64,000 bases of DNA from Gaeumannomyces sp. JS-464 (Eukaryota > Ascomycota > Sordariomycetes > Magnaporthales > Magnaporthaceae): contig NGZR01000002.1 of the NCBI GenBank assembly GCA_002197995.1, positions 186,001 through 250,000 on the forward strand. Reading direction: 5' to 3'. A program made the translations under genes and the position numbers. A model generated the notes under the pieces. It saw only the letters and a program-made list of their open reading frames with translations. It was not told the DNA's origin and did not search any database. Below, piece after piece: positions 45,471 to 55,835 of this stretch (positions within the stretch are counted from its first letter, which is position 1; each line of letters begins with the position of its first letter).

Positions 45471-47102
45471 CTATTTCCTATTTCCCTGTGCTTCCTGGTT
45501 CGAGAGCGACGCCAGCATTCCGTCAAGCACGGATGCATACAAAGGCACCAGGAACGCCTCCTGCCGTTCTCCTTCTTGTAAAGCTCCCTTTCCCTCCAAT
45601 GCCCCTGTTACAAGCTCTGGCCCTTCCTTGTCCCAAAATCTTCTCAGTCCCACGGCCCTCGCCTCGTGCCTTTCGGTCACAAACACTGACCGCACAGGCT
45701 TGGCCTGACCAGGAAACAAGATGTCCCAGATCTGATTCCAACGGGCCGCCGGGTCCAGCCGGCCACTCCCCCCACGGCCGTCCCGCGCGGCCAGCTGGGC
45801 CGCCTGGGACGCCGAGACGCCCACCAGCAGGTCGGCGGGCGGCGCCGGCGGGGGCTTGCACGACCGGGAGACGACGTGTCTGTCGCGGTCGGCGTGCCTC
45901 GCAAACGCAACGTAGCATGTCGGGCAATGCAGGGGCTTGCGATGCCTGGTCAAAACGTGGTACCGGACGGCGTCGGCGTCGGTGAGTGCCGGGTCCCCCA
46001 TGCAGCCGCGGTGCTGGGCGGGGTCGTGCCTGTAGAACGGGCAGGCGAGCAGCTGGTTCGCTTCTTCCGTGGTGCTGCTCTCCCCTTCCTCGGCGGCCGG
46101 GCTGCTGCTGCGGGACGATCGGGGGCGCTTGTGCGGCCGGTGAGGAAGCTCGAACGGCGATCCCCGCGCTCCCTGTGCGCAATTCAGGGTGGCCGCTCCG
46201 CCGCCGGCGCCGGTTGCCTCACCGGACTTGCCTTCTTCCCAGGCCTCGAGACCAAGGCTGACTAGCCAGGGCACGTAAGAGTCAAAGCCCTGCCTGTTTG
46301 ACAGCTGTGATGGCCTGGGAGCCGGGCAGCTAAAACGTAAGGATCTCTCGTCACCGCTCTCCTCAGAGTCGCTGATGTCGCCGATGCTCCGTTTCGACGG
46401 CCGGCTCTGGGGAGAAGCGGTGGGCGATGCCGAGCGATTTTTCTGTCCGTGGTGTTGGCCAGCGTTGTCGCTCGGCGATGCTACCCCTGGGCATTCATGG
46501 CTCGAGTGCTCGCCGGCACCAGTGGGAGGTTCCGGCGTGCCTTGATGCTGGGTCTCATCCTCGTTTGGATCGCCAGCCTGCTGAGTAGTCTGCGGTGTGT
46601 CTTGCTGCTGCTGCTGCTGCTGCTGCTGCTGTGTCTGCTGCTCGCCTGGCTGGCTGGCTGGCGACTCGGCATGCTGCTGGGTCTTCTGCTCGGTCTGTCG
46701 TTCGGCCTGCCCCTCCGCTTGCTGCTCGTCCGAGAGACATGGAGCACCGGCGCGGACGAGGCCAAAGAAGACGTAGATGTGTTCGAGCATGACGAGCGCG
46801 GCCGGACTCCTTGGCTGCACCGCGAGCTTCCGGCGCTCCTGTGGGACGAGCGGTGCCGACGCAGGATCCTCCGGGATAACAAGGACGACCAGCGGCGAGG
46901 CGCTGTCCAGACCAGAGCGTGTACTCAGCAGCCGCAAGACCCAGCGAACGGCATCAACCCCGCTCAAAATGAAGAACATGGACGGGCGTGGGCAGGGGGT
47001 CGCTAGGTAGAGGATGGCTGTGCGAGATGGAAGAGGTTGTTTTGGCGCGATGGTATGGCTGAGGCTGGACCAGTCAGTTGTTGACCGTGCGTAGAGCCGC
47101 AT
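45471..47102 (-). CDS. Fungal C2H2 zinc-finger protein, copy 3 of 3
   Basis: Single open frame of 543 codons without intron; an alternative start (MFFILSGVDAVRW) at 46979 gives 502 residues. The N-terminal third is rich in Gln and Glu, with a run of ten Gln codons. The family core then follows: LLACPFYRHDPAQHRGC, AVRYHVLTRHRKPLHCPTCY, VAFARHADRDRHVVSRSC. A WNQIWDILFPGQAKPVRSVF box follows, alignable with the QWYGIWDILFPSQGRPKSPY box of copy 1. The order finger, basic spacer, DILFP box is shared with copy 1, so the two are clear paralogues. Function unknown. Confidence 0.75.
   Translation of the reverse strand: MRLYARSTTDWSSLSHTIAPKQPLPSRTAILYLATPCPRPSMFFILSGVDAVRWVLRLLSTRSGLDSASPLVVLVIPEDPASAPLVPQERRKLAVQPRSPAALVMLEHIYVFFGLVRAGAPCLSDEQQAEGQAERQTEQKTQQHAESPASQPGEQQTQQQQQQQQQQDTPQTTQQAGDPNEDETQHQGTPEPPTGAGEHSSHECPGVASPSDNAGQHHGQKNRSASPTASPQSRPSKRSIGDISDSEESGDERSLRFSCPAPRPSQLSNRQGFDSYVPWLVSLGLEAWEEGKSGEATGAGGGAATLNCAQGARGSPFELPHRPHKRPRSSRSSSPAAEEGESSTTEEANQLLACPFYRHDPAQHRGCMGDPALTDADAVRYHVLTRHRKPLHCPTCYVAFARHADRDRHVVSRSCKPPPAPPADLLVGVSASQAAQLAARDGRGGSGRLDPAARWNQIWDILFPGQAKPVRSVFVTERHEARAVGLRRFWDKEGPELVTGALEGKGALQEGERQEAFLVPLYASVLDGMLASLSNQEAQGNRK
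46600..46632. repeat. CTG/CAG run encoding poly-Gln in C2H2 copy 3
   Basis: Ten or so consecutive CTG on the plus strand, read as CAG (Gln) in the minus-strand gene. It is flanked by a looser Gln-rich region. Confidence 0.85.
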
Positions 47103-48435
47103 CGGGCCGAGGGTGGATGGTGGCCACAGTAGGCATTTTGCGCTTGGGGCGCTTGCGTCGATGACCGAGGAGGAAAAGGAAGATCACCGGGAGGGTGACT
47201 ATTAAATAGGCCCCAGGGACCATCGTTAAAACAACAACAAACAGCATCCTGACACACCGAAGCAGCAGATCATGACGAGACTAAACCATAGGCACATGGC
47301 TCGAGGGTAGCAGTCCCCGGGAATGGCGGCCCAGCGTGTCGGCAACCGCTGGGCGTCCCTTGAGGCACAGGATTATACTTGATCCATCATCGTCAAACCC
47401 GAGCGGGCGATTCGCCCACCGCGGCGTAGGGCTGATGGCCTGGTGGGGGCCTAGTGCCGGGCGCAGAGGTGCACGGGGCATCGGGCTGGATCACAGCCAT
47501 TGGACTTGTCACCGGTTTTGCAGCGCCCGTCGCAGGTCGGTCAAATGTCTGGTGCTCTTTGTCTGGACACCGATGTGTCAAGTTCCCCTGATTGGGCAGG
47601 ACCGCGGCTAGGGCGCTCCGGCGAGACAGCTGGGCGTGCCGTCGTGTCATTGGACGGGGACCAATCGCTGACCGAGCCGCCCACCCAATATGAACCGCTA
47701 ACCATCGCTGGGGCAAATGACGCACAGGCTGCGGACTGGTTCGCCGATCTGGATGGCCCCTGGTTGACCAAAGCAGGCCCAACGCCTGGGGAAACACAAA
47801 TAAAAGACCGATCACCCGCCCAGGTTTGGACACCCAGGTCTTCCACAATTTCAAGCTCGTGTGCGGGTTTGCGTGCTCTGACGCACATGGACAATCTCTC
47901 GAGGGCACCGAGGCGAGCTTCTGTCGCCTTCCTTCCCTGGAAGACAGGCCTGGAACAGCCTTGATGGGTCCCGTGGAGCTTGGAGCGGGGCCTCGCAGCA
48001 CCATGGAAACTGGAGATTGGAAAGACGGAGAAATCAGGGGAAGACGAGAGTCAAATCTTGGAAGTAGAATGACGGAGGAAAAACCATAGCTAAATAAGGC
48101 TAAATGCTCGCAGTCTTGTAGTCTAAACTTCTACGCCTTGAGATGCAATATGATGCCCATTCTGACGCCCCTTCTCCCATATTCGCTACTACCACCAAAC
48201 TGCAGCTATGCCAACAGCCAGAAGCCACGCCTCGGGCAACAAATCTCCGACGGAACCCGGCCTTTGGGTCTGGGGCGCTGGCAGCCGCAGCCGACGGAGC
48301 CGCCGCTGGGACGAGCTGACCTCGGACCCCGTGCTCTACGCCCTGGACTCCCTCTCCATGACCGACAGCCTGGTCGTCTACCTCAACATGCAGGGCTACC
48401 GCGCCTTCTCGTGGCTCTTCTGCCTGGCCACCCTG
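47103..48435. other. Intergenic region with a possible small membrane-protein frame
   Basis: No firm gene. A plus-strand frame at 48208-48627 starts MPTARSHASGNKSPTEPG and continues DELTSDPVLYALDSLSM and [20 protein letters not shown], which looks protein-like. From 48436 on it is exactly antisense to the Lys/Glu/Gln-rich tail of MCU, so its Leu-rich second half may be a by-product. The rest (47103-48130) is featureless. Confidence 0.35.
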
Positions 48436-50134
48436 CTAGCCTTCCCTCTTCTGCTCGCCGCCCTGCTTCTCCTGCTGCTGCTCCGCCTTGGCGCCCTCAG
48501 TCTCCTTGGCGCCGTCCGCAGCCTTCGACCCGCCGCCCTCGCCCTCCTTTTTGTCGTCGCCGCCTTCCTCGTCGCCCTCGTCGGCGGCGCCCGTCCGCAG
48601 CTTGCGCTTCTGCCGCTCGGCCGCTAGCACGTCCTTGACGTCCTCACTGCCCAAGTCGGCCGCCTCGTCCCAGTCCACGTCGTACTCCTGCGCGACCTGC
48701 TTGACCTCGGCGCGCAGGGCGTTGGCCTCGCGCACGAGCTGCTCCCAGCGCGCCACGTCGAACCCGCGGCCCTCGTACAGGGCCGTGCGGCGGCGGCTGA
48801 CGGTGACGTTCATGGCGGCCTTGTAGCTCAGGTCGCGGCTGATAAACAGGAACCAGAGGTAGCCCGCCATGATGGTGGCCAGGCCAGCCAGGTACGTCAC
48901 GGGCTCGACCAGATCCCAGCCGGCCTCGGTGTGGAAGGTGACGTAGTAGACGACGCCCCACCAGGCGGCCAGCAGGCCGAAGCCGCCCTGGGCAAGGCGG
49001 TGCGCGGACCGGTGGGCCAGCTCGTCGCACTCGCGCTTGATGTCGACCAGGCGATCGATGGAGCGCGACATGCGCCGCAGCCGCGTGCGCAGGTAGTGCG
49101 TCCGGTCGTTGAACGACGGCACCCCGACCCGCATCTCGAGCCCGTACCCTTCCACCTCGATGACGAACTCTCGGCCCCTGGCCGCGTCGCGGATGAAGTC
49201 GCCCACCTCGGTGCTGCTGCTCCACCGCACCCACCACTTCTCCTCGTCCGCCCGCGCCGACGCCTCGTGCCCGAGCCCCGAGTAAGACGCCACATGGGTG
49301 CTGCCGGGGTTGTGTGGGCTGTTCTTGTCTGTCTTTTTCTTTGTCGCCTTGTTTTCTTTGCTGCCCTCGGCGGCCGCATCCTCGGCCCGGAAGTACACGT
49401 TGGGGATCTTCTCCCTGCGGTCCTCGACCACGGGAGGCAGCTCAGCCTGGATGAGACGCCCGACGTACGAGAGGGGCTGCTGGGGATGGATCAGGAGGGC
49501 GAGAGGCTGGATCGCGTCGTTGCTCGAGATGGACCGGCCAAAATCGTGACTCGTGCTGTTGTTGTCCTTGTCCTTTTCGGCCGACACGGGAAGCGGAATA
49601 ATGAGCTTGAGGAGCCTCGTAGGCGTAGTGAGGAGCTTGCCTGGATAGTTGGGGGAGACAGTCGGTTAGCCCAGCAGTACCTAGGCAGTGGGGGATGGGC
49701 GTGAGCTGGATGGCGCGCGTGCGTATTCACCCACCCTTGGACAGCTCCTCTGTCTCTCCGTTGTCGCCCTTCTCCTTCACAGGTGGCTCGTCTGCCTTTC
49801 GCGGTGCCACGGCCGCTTGACCTGGTGCTGGCGGAGCCTGACCTCCTTCTCCTGTTCGTCCAGGCCCTTCTGGTTCAGGTCTCGTGCGCGCGCGGCGAAT
49901 ACGTCGTCGCTGCCGTCATCGTCTGCGCCCGCAGATCGCCTGCAGTGTCGGGCGGCCGGTGTGAAGGATCGACACGTCTGCTGTTGTGCAAGGACAGAGG
50001 GAGCTGAGCCTCGGTGGTGGCACAGCCGACAGAGACCTGGGCAAGGGCATCACTGCGCGACGGCGGGCAGTCGTCGGTCGAGGCAGGCGGGGAAGTCGAG
50101 CGGGGAGCCCGAGCCGCAGCAAAACATTGTTCAT
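48436..50134 (-). CDS. MCU: Mitochondrial calcium uniporter pore subunit MCU
   Basis: Inner-membrane Ca2+ channel. The N-terminus is Arg-rich and lacks acidic residues ([20 protein letters not shown]), as in a mitochondrial presequence. The matrix domain has [20 protein letters not shown]. The pore region has a first membrane segment ([18 protein letters not shown]), then the signature WDLVEPVTY, a variant of WDxxEP with the selectivity-filter Asp and Glu kept, then the second segment [18 protein letters not shown] coiled coil and an acidic/Gln-rich tail follow. Exons: 50134-49735 and 49640-48436, with a 94-base GT-AG intron. Two single-base breaks in exon 1 (about 49998 and 49842-49855) cancel each other. 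Length is about 534 residues, normal for fungal MCU. Confidence 0.88.
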
Positions 50135-50878
50135 CGCGCGCGAGGTGTCGACTGCATCACACTGGCCGTGGAGATGGGTTATTCGGGGATTTGGAGGGCC
50201 GACCGGGAGAGACTGGAATGTCGACCGTCTCTAGCGCGTGGACACTTCCGCCGGAGCTTCGAGCTAGAGATTTCTTGGCTTGGCTCGCATCCCAGCACCT
50301 GTCCACAGTGACGTCATAGAACGGCCACATGCGACGTGTAAGCCAGGGAGGGTCCATTTGATGGATCGGATGGGTGTTGCCGCCAACGTGGCGTTGTCCA
50401 GCTAGGATGAAAAATAGCAATAAAAATCTCCTGTCATTGGAAAGCCAGCCTTTTGATCCCAATCGTTTGCGCCGGCCGCCAGTTCGGCGAGAGGCTTTCC
50501 GGGTTACATGATGTTCTCGCTGGCGCAACCATGACCCTCGGCTAGAGCGGTCTTCGACCTCTGCGCGCCGACACAACCAACAGTCACAATCCTATCCACG
50601 TCGTTTGTTTTAGGAGTTCTACACGCGGGGACACAGCGCCGAGGAAGGCTTTTTGCTAATCGTCACTCATTAGTTTTTGTGTTCTCCTTTCTCTACTTCT
50701 ATTAGATCGGCGGCCATCACAGCAGGACTAGCCCGTACGCCCGTACACCCGTCCACCAACGCCGCAATCGATCGATCGATGACTCCCACGCCTGTTCATT
50801 AACCCGGTAGTCTCCGAACAGAAAACGGCACACATTTTAGGCACATGCTCCGCTCCGCCGCTGGTACTCCAACAGCGC
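50135..50878. other. Intergenic region, no gene seen
   Basis: Upstream of MCU and downstream of the small secreted protein. No motif-bearing frame, tRNA or repeat was found beyond a short ATCGATCGATCGAT run at 50767-50780. Confidence 0.55.
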
Positions 50879-51423
50879 CTATCCCTGGCAGTTGGTGCAG
50901 GTGACGCACGAGATGTACTCGGCCTTGTGCCCGGCGTCGCTGCCAGCATAGAGGTTCGAGTTGCCGGGCGACTCGAGGATCGCCAGCCCGCTGCCAGTGC
51001 AGTCACTGTGCGCACCGCTGTCGTTGTTGCGTCTCCGTGTCAGCCAAGTAGGTACCTACCTAGGTAGGTAGTCACGCCACCAAAACCCCCGCCAGCACGA
51101 CTTACTCAAAGAGACGGCAGAGCGCGCCCCGGTCCGGCCCCGCGGACCCGACGCTCTTGAACCAGGGCTCGGGGAGGCGCTTGCAATTTGCTCGCCAGTC
51201 GCTTCCGATGCCAACAAAGAGGTTGTCGCACGCGTTTCCCCAGTTGCTGTCAGTGCAGAGGAAGATCTGTGATGCCTCGCTAACGTCAGACCCGGCTCGG
51301 TGCTTAGGAGGAGGGACAGGGCCATACGTTGCCTGGGTTCCTCCTCTCCACGCCCGCGTCCGCCGTCGGGGCCGCGGCCACCAGAGGCAGGAGAGCGACA
51401 GCTGCGGCGAAGAAAGACTTCAT
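50879..51423 (-). CDS. Small secreted cysteine-rich protein (8 Cys)
   Basis: Signal peptide at residues 1-18 (MKSFFAAAVALLPLVAAA). The mature part is about 110 residues with eight cysteines (IFLC, NACDN, RANCKR, ALCRLF, SDCTGS, ISCVTCTNC). Three exons, 51423-51328, 51266-51106 and 51017-50879, give 396 bases, 131 residues, with GT-AG introns and consistent phases. Segments include CTDSNWGNACDNLFVGIG, LPEPWFKSVGSAGPDRGALC and SPGNSNLYAGSDAGHKAEYI. No catalytic motif is seen. It resembles the many lineage-specific secreted proteins of filamentous fungi, some of which are effectors or antimicrobial. That role is inference only. A TATA box lies upstream. Confidence 0.78.
51049..51072. repeat. TAGGTA/TACCTA-type palindromic repeat in intron 2
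   Basis: AAGTAGGTACCTACCTAGGT followed by AGGTAG lies inside the second intron of the small secreted protein gene. Similar TAGGTA runs recur at about 5619-5635, 26576, 42351 and 59921. Confidence 0.7.
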
Positions 51424-51595
51424 GTTGGAGGCTGGAGTGAGATGGATGTTTGAAGGGCAAGAACTGGGTCTTGTGACGCAAGTATCTTGAACGAGACTGG
51501 GCCTGGCGGACTGGTGATGAGCTTGGTGGGAATGTTGCTTCCTCTAGATTGGGTTGAGAGCTCCAGCACGAGCGATGAGGGACGTTGGCTCCGAC

Positions 51596-51603
51596 TATAT
51601 ACC
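51596..51603 (-). promoter_or_regulatory. TATA box of the small secreted protein gene
   Basis: ATATAGTC on the minus strand within GGGTATATAGTCGG, about 173-180 bases upstream of the ATG at 51423. Confidence 0.5.
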
Positions 51604-52642
51604 CGTCAAACCCCCTCGCGATCGCCTTGTCCTTCCCTGCCTGCTGCCTGCCTACCTGCCCGGCAAGACCGAGATGCATACACGACCAGATCATGCGCCA
51701 GCTCTGCGTACTTTTTGCATCATCGCGGCCGCCTGTAACGCTCCAAAAGCGCACTTGGCAGCACCGCTCGTATGGTCGGGCATTTCCGGCGCTAGCTCGG
51801 GCCCAATAAGGCTGGGATGCCAAACGAACAAAACATTGGACGGTTCAGGAATCTGGCGATACAAGCCGTCGTTTCCCGGCGTCGCCTCTCGCTATCCAGG
51901 CCGCACCCAGCTGCGGAGCGAAACGCCCGGGGGGCCCACCCCTCTAAAATCCGTGCTGGGCCGGCAGCTGCTGCAGGGCGAGGCAGTCGGTTCCCGTGCA
52001 TAGGCTATCGGCTCTGCTGGCTTACGTGCACCCTTTAGTCCCGCCGCCAGCGGCTGGCGCCCAATACCTGGCTGGATAGATGTGCCCAGCTGATGGGTGC
52101 TGATTGACGGCCCGAACGCCAGCGCTGACGGAGGGCACTCCGAAAGGCCAAGTTCGACGGTTGTCTGGGAGCAACAATTCGGCTTCTTGGTGCTTTGTTT
52201 GTCGTTCTCCATCCCCCAAGGCTCTGCCACCAGACCAGCCTATCGTCGACGTCGCCTCGTATTCGACGCATTCCACATGCAGCGCAGATTGCCCGATTTC
52301 GGTGCGACTCCGTGTTTTCTGCAGTGTGACGGGCTGCACCACGCTGGCAGGGTTGGCCACCGCGCTCGGCAGACCGAAAAGGGATGATCTTGGTCTGTTT
52401 CTTCTTTTTTTTTTTTTTTTTTTCGACGTGCGCGACGCGACATCAGAAAACCCTGTTGGCTCGAGTACGGGGCCAGGGTTGGTGTCATCCGCCCACCGTA
52501 TTGTCTCCATGTCCACCAAGTGCTGCCCGACTCAGTCGCTGCGTCCTGCCCGTCGTTCAGGAGTTACCCACGATCAAGGTTGGTGTCATCTGGCGTCCCC
52601 ACCTGATAGGCTCGCCAATGAGTCCTGTCACCACCCATCACA
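51604..52642. other. Intergenic region, no protein gene seen
   Basis: Between the small secreted protein and the tRNA. It contains a 19-base T-run at 52405-52423. Open frames on both strands lack motifs. Confidence 0.5.
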
Positions 52643-52714
52643 GCTTGCGTGGTGTAATGGTTAGCATTGCTGCCTTCCAAGCAGCAGATTCGGGTTCAAT
52701 TCCCGACGCAAGCA
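52643..52714 (+). tRNA. tRNA-Gly, anticodon UCC
   Basis: A 72-base cloverleaf without intron. The acceptor stem GCTTGCG pairs fully with CGCAAGC, with discriminator A at 52714. The anticodon stem GCTGC/GCAGC encloses loop CTTCCAA, anticodon TCC. The T arm TCGGG/CCCGA carries loop TTCAATT. The D arm contains the usual GGTGTAATGGTTAGC box. A T-run beginning at 52746 serves as polymerase III terminator. Confidence 0.95.
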
Positions 52715-52745
52715 TTCCAACATTGACTTTTGCGTCGATACCACC

Positions 52746-52762
52746 TTTTTTTTTTTTTTTTT
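52746..52762 (+). terminator. T-run, polymerase III terminator of tRNA-Gly
   Basis: Seventeen T residues 32 bases downstream of the tRNA 3' end. This is longer than needed (four to six) and could have been lengthened or mis-sized in assembly. Confidence 0.7.
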
Positions 52763-52882
52763 GGCCCCCATCCTCGCATTGACTTGTCGCAGAATTCTCT
52801 CTCCAGCGCGAAAGACACCGACCTAGATCCGTACTTTATTTTACGAGGAAAGGCAACGATTGATTAGCTCTACCGGTGTTCC

Positions 52883-53718
52883 CTATTTCCCCCACCAAGC
52901 GTCGCTCCGGTGGTCCATCGCAATGCACAGCAGCGCAATCAAGGACCAGTCCACGCCGGGCTCGACCGACACCGTGTACGTCTGCTTGGCCAAGAAGAAG
53001 TCCCGAGCACCATAGTTGCGGTCGAAGCGGGCGACTACTTTGTTGTCGGCCGTGGTGTCCGTCACTTCGCCCTTGAAAGCACCCAGATTGCCACCCATCT
53101 CGAGACACTCCTCCCGCCCGTCCATCAGGGGGTTTTTGAACGTGACGGTTGACTTGGAGCCGACGACTGGTCTTGTGGGAAACTTGTTAGCAAACGGAAA
53201 AGGCGATGCTGAAAGTGGTAGCATGGATGGGGAAACTTGCGCTTGAAATTGCCCTTGATCTCGACGATCTTCTCCCCACTGTCGGGGTCTTGGTCCTCTG
53301 CCTCCCCATCCTCAAACACGTCCTTCTTCTGGTCCTTCTTCTTCGCCTTCGGGTAGTGGATGGAAAACGAGGTGAGCAGGTCCCCGCGCTTGACGTTGGA
53401 GTAGTCGTAGACCATGTCGAACAGGTGGCGCGGCTGGTCCTTGTCCTGGATGTCGAACGCCTCCTTGCGCATGTGCATGGTGAAGAAGTTGGTCTTGATC
53501 TGCAGCAGCTTGCGCTTGGTCCCGGCCTCCATGACCTCGTACCGCTTGCTCTTCCTGGTCTCGCGCACCAGCAGGTTGATGCCGTTGTGGCTGACCTTGT
53601 CTGCGTAGATGCCGAGCAGCTTGGCCTGCGGCGCGGGCACCGCCTGCACCAGCTGGACTATTTGCTCTTTGCCCTGCAACGCCTGCTCCGGGGGGATTTG
53701 GGCGGTCATTGCGTCCAT
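52883..53718 (-). CDS. LURP-one/tubby C-terminal-like domain protein
   Basis: Member of the LURP-one-related family (DUF567, fold shared with tubby and phospholipid scramblase). Role in fungi unknown. The start MDAMTAQIPPEQ leads into LLVRETRKSKRYEVMEAGTK, LLTSFSIHYPK, an acidic Lys/Asp/Glu insert (about residues 135-155), then STVTFKNPLMDGREECLEMG, FDRNYGARDFFLAKQTYTVS and VEPGVDWSLIALLCIAMDH. One intron is needed near 53170-53240. Two solutions keep frame: a weak GT donor (53172-53236, 257 codons) or a GC donor with strong GCAAGT context (53167-53240, 254 codons). No other break. The C-terminal block (GVDWSLIALLCIAMD) is the best-conserved family mark. Confidence 0.8.
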
Positions 53719-54938
53719 CCTGTCGACTGCTGGCCTGGATGCGGGAAGAGAAGGAGCGGGAGAGTTGGGTTTGTGTTGGATCCAATGTAAGCAATAAAGC
53801 GCGACGAGAACTGCACCACGTCGAGGAGGGGAGAAAAGAAGAGGCAGAGGAGAACGGTTGGGCTGTCACGGTGCTCTTGTAGGACCCGATGTCCATTCAA
53901 GGCCAGCCGGCGCTGAGGCGGGAGGGAAGTGGCATTCAGGACCAACAGCTTCTTGGCTCGCGCCTCCCTTACTGGCGCAGGGGATGTGTGCCGCCAATGA
54001 GGCCATCCCTGGGCCGTAGATCGTCAAACCCATGCAGGTGTAGCGCCGTGAAGGTGGGTGGTCCGGCGGTGCTGTTGGTTGTGGTATCGCGCAATTTACC
54101 TGGAGGATGCGAACCCCGGGCGGCGAGGGCCAGGAATAAGCTTATGTGCATCTTTTTTTTCTCGGCAGTGAACCTGCCAGGCACCCAGGGTTGAATTGCA
54201 TATTATCGGCTTGGCCAGGTGGGGTTGATGGGTGCGCAGCAAGGCTCTGTCTGTCCAGGCATGGGATTTTGGCGTTTGCGCAGGCCAGCTGAAACGACCA
54301 GCCAATGCAGAGGCAGACGAACATATGTAGAGCTACGCGCGCCGAGCAGTGTCGCGCAATGCCCGGCCATCCTCATTTGGGGAGGCCCAGTGGCAATCAG
54401 CCCAGGACCACCGACGCTCTCAGCCCCAAAGCATCGCTATCTGCCGTGGCCGACGCAGGGGTCTTGTCTCCCGAGGCCAGCCCACTCTTGTGCCTCGGTG
54501 CCCGCCCAGCTGCGCGCCCGCGACAAGCGAATCGGGTCTGGCAGCGCAACACAGCTTGCACAGACGAGAGCGGCTGCTGGTGGGGTGCGGGCAGTGCCGC
54601 CGCCCGGAGAGCGCGACGTGTGAGTGGTGGGATTTCTTTGGGGTCCAGCGCCGTGCCGGGGCCGGAAGTCTGGCCACCCTCTCGGGTCGAGCTCAACGGG
54701 GAATTCCACAGCCGGCGGACCGGCCAACATGGAGCCCAGCCGCCGGCGGGAAAGCCGAGGTGGGGGGTTCGACGCGGTGACTGCGGTATTTAAACAGTCA
54801 GCGTCTGGCGCTGTCATCAGGCATGTATGAGTAATGCCTTGAGTTGTAGGACCCTGACTCAACTTCCGAACTCTCGTCTATCGGGATAACGCGCTGGAAG
54901 TACCTGCATACACAGAAACGGGGCAAAGACAACACAAC
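53719..54938. other. Divergent intergenic region, no gene seen
   Basis: Upstream DNA of two genes transcribed away from each other. Frames at 54219-54862 are open on both strands but low-complexity. Nothing further can be supported. Confidence 0.5.
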
Positions 54939-55705
54939 ATGGTACACGCAAACGAAGACGAAGCGGTGCGCCTGCTCGTCCAGGCCCAGCGCGCCGGCGG
55001 CCACTCCAAGATCGACCCCGCGGCCCTGGCCGGCCTGGACCGCGCCGGGGCCTACCGCGTCATGCTCGCGCAACAGAAAGCCCTGGGCGAGGAGGTCGGG
55101 CTGTACAAAACATCACTGATGCAGCCCGACGGCACCGGCATCATCGCCCCGATCTGGCGGTCTCGCGTCGGCTCCAGCCCGGACTTTCGCTTCTCGACCA
55201 CCGCCTACGCAGTCAAGGGGCTCGAGTTCGAGGTCGGCGTCAAGCTGGGCCGGGACATCCCCGCCGGCGAGAGCATCGACGAGGCGGCCGTGGCGGATGC
55301 TGTCGAGTCGTACTTTGTGGGAATCGAGATCGTCGGCACGCGTTTGGGCGAGCCATCGACGGCGGACAAGCCTGCCCCCGCCGCGGGCTGGCCGACAGCC
55401 TCTCGGCCCTCGGCTACGTGTTCGGCGGGGAATTCTCCCGGGGAAGAGACGTGGAGGGCCTCGAGGTTTCGTTCAAGCTCGACGGGTGTGTGCTCGACAA
55501 GAGGCCTGCGAAGCCGGGCTTCGGCGCCGTGCTGACCTCGGTCGTGGCCTACGCCCGCGCACAGCACCCCGACATGCCGCTCAAGGCCGGCACCGTCATC
55601 ACGCCGGGGTCCTTGAACGGCTGTGTCCTTCTGCCGCCTGGGTCCAAGGGCAGGGTGGTTGGGAGGCTGGGCAGCGACACAACCGTCGAGTTCACGCTGA
55701 GTTAG
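54939..55705 (+). CDS. 2-keto-4-pentenoate hydratase / FAH-family protein (MhpD-like)
   Basis: Fumarylacetoacetase-fold enzyme, probably a hydratase or decarboxylase of a 2-oxo acid in aromatic or related catabolism. Sequence in order: DEAVRLLVQAQRAGGHSKID, AYRVMLAQQKALGEEVGLYK, KGLEFEVGVKLGRDIPAG, VESYFVGIEIVGTRLGE, LADSLSALGYVFGGEFSRG, LEVSFKLDGCVLDK, MPLKAGTVITPGSLNGCVLL. The metal-site region is consistent with the family (E-x-E in GLEFEVGV and GIEIVGTR), though not every ligand can be assigned. One C is missing at 55385-55389 (GCGGGCTGG), splitting the frame. With it the length is 768 bases, 255 residues, usual for the family. No intron. Convergent with the FAD oxidase, 130 bases apart. 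Confidence 0.82.
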
Positions 55706-55835
55706 CGGGCAGAAGGAATGGAAGGCGACGGGAGCTATAATTTGCATTAATCGGCATCTGCATCGTGGCATTTTGTTTACGCCTGCTTCGCGCAGCACAA
55801 CAAAATGTTTATTACAAAATATCAGGAACAGTTTC

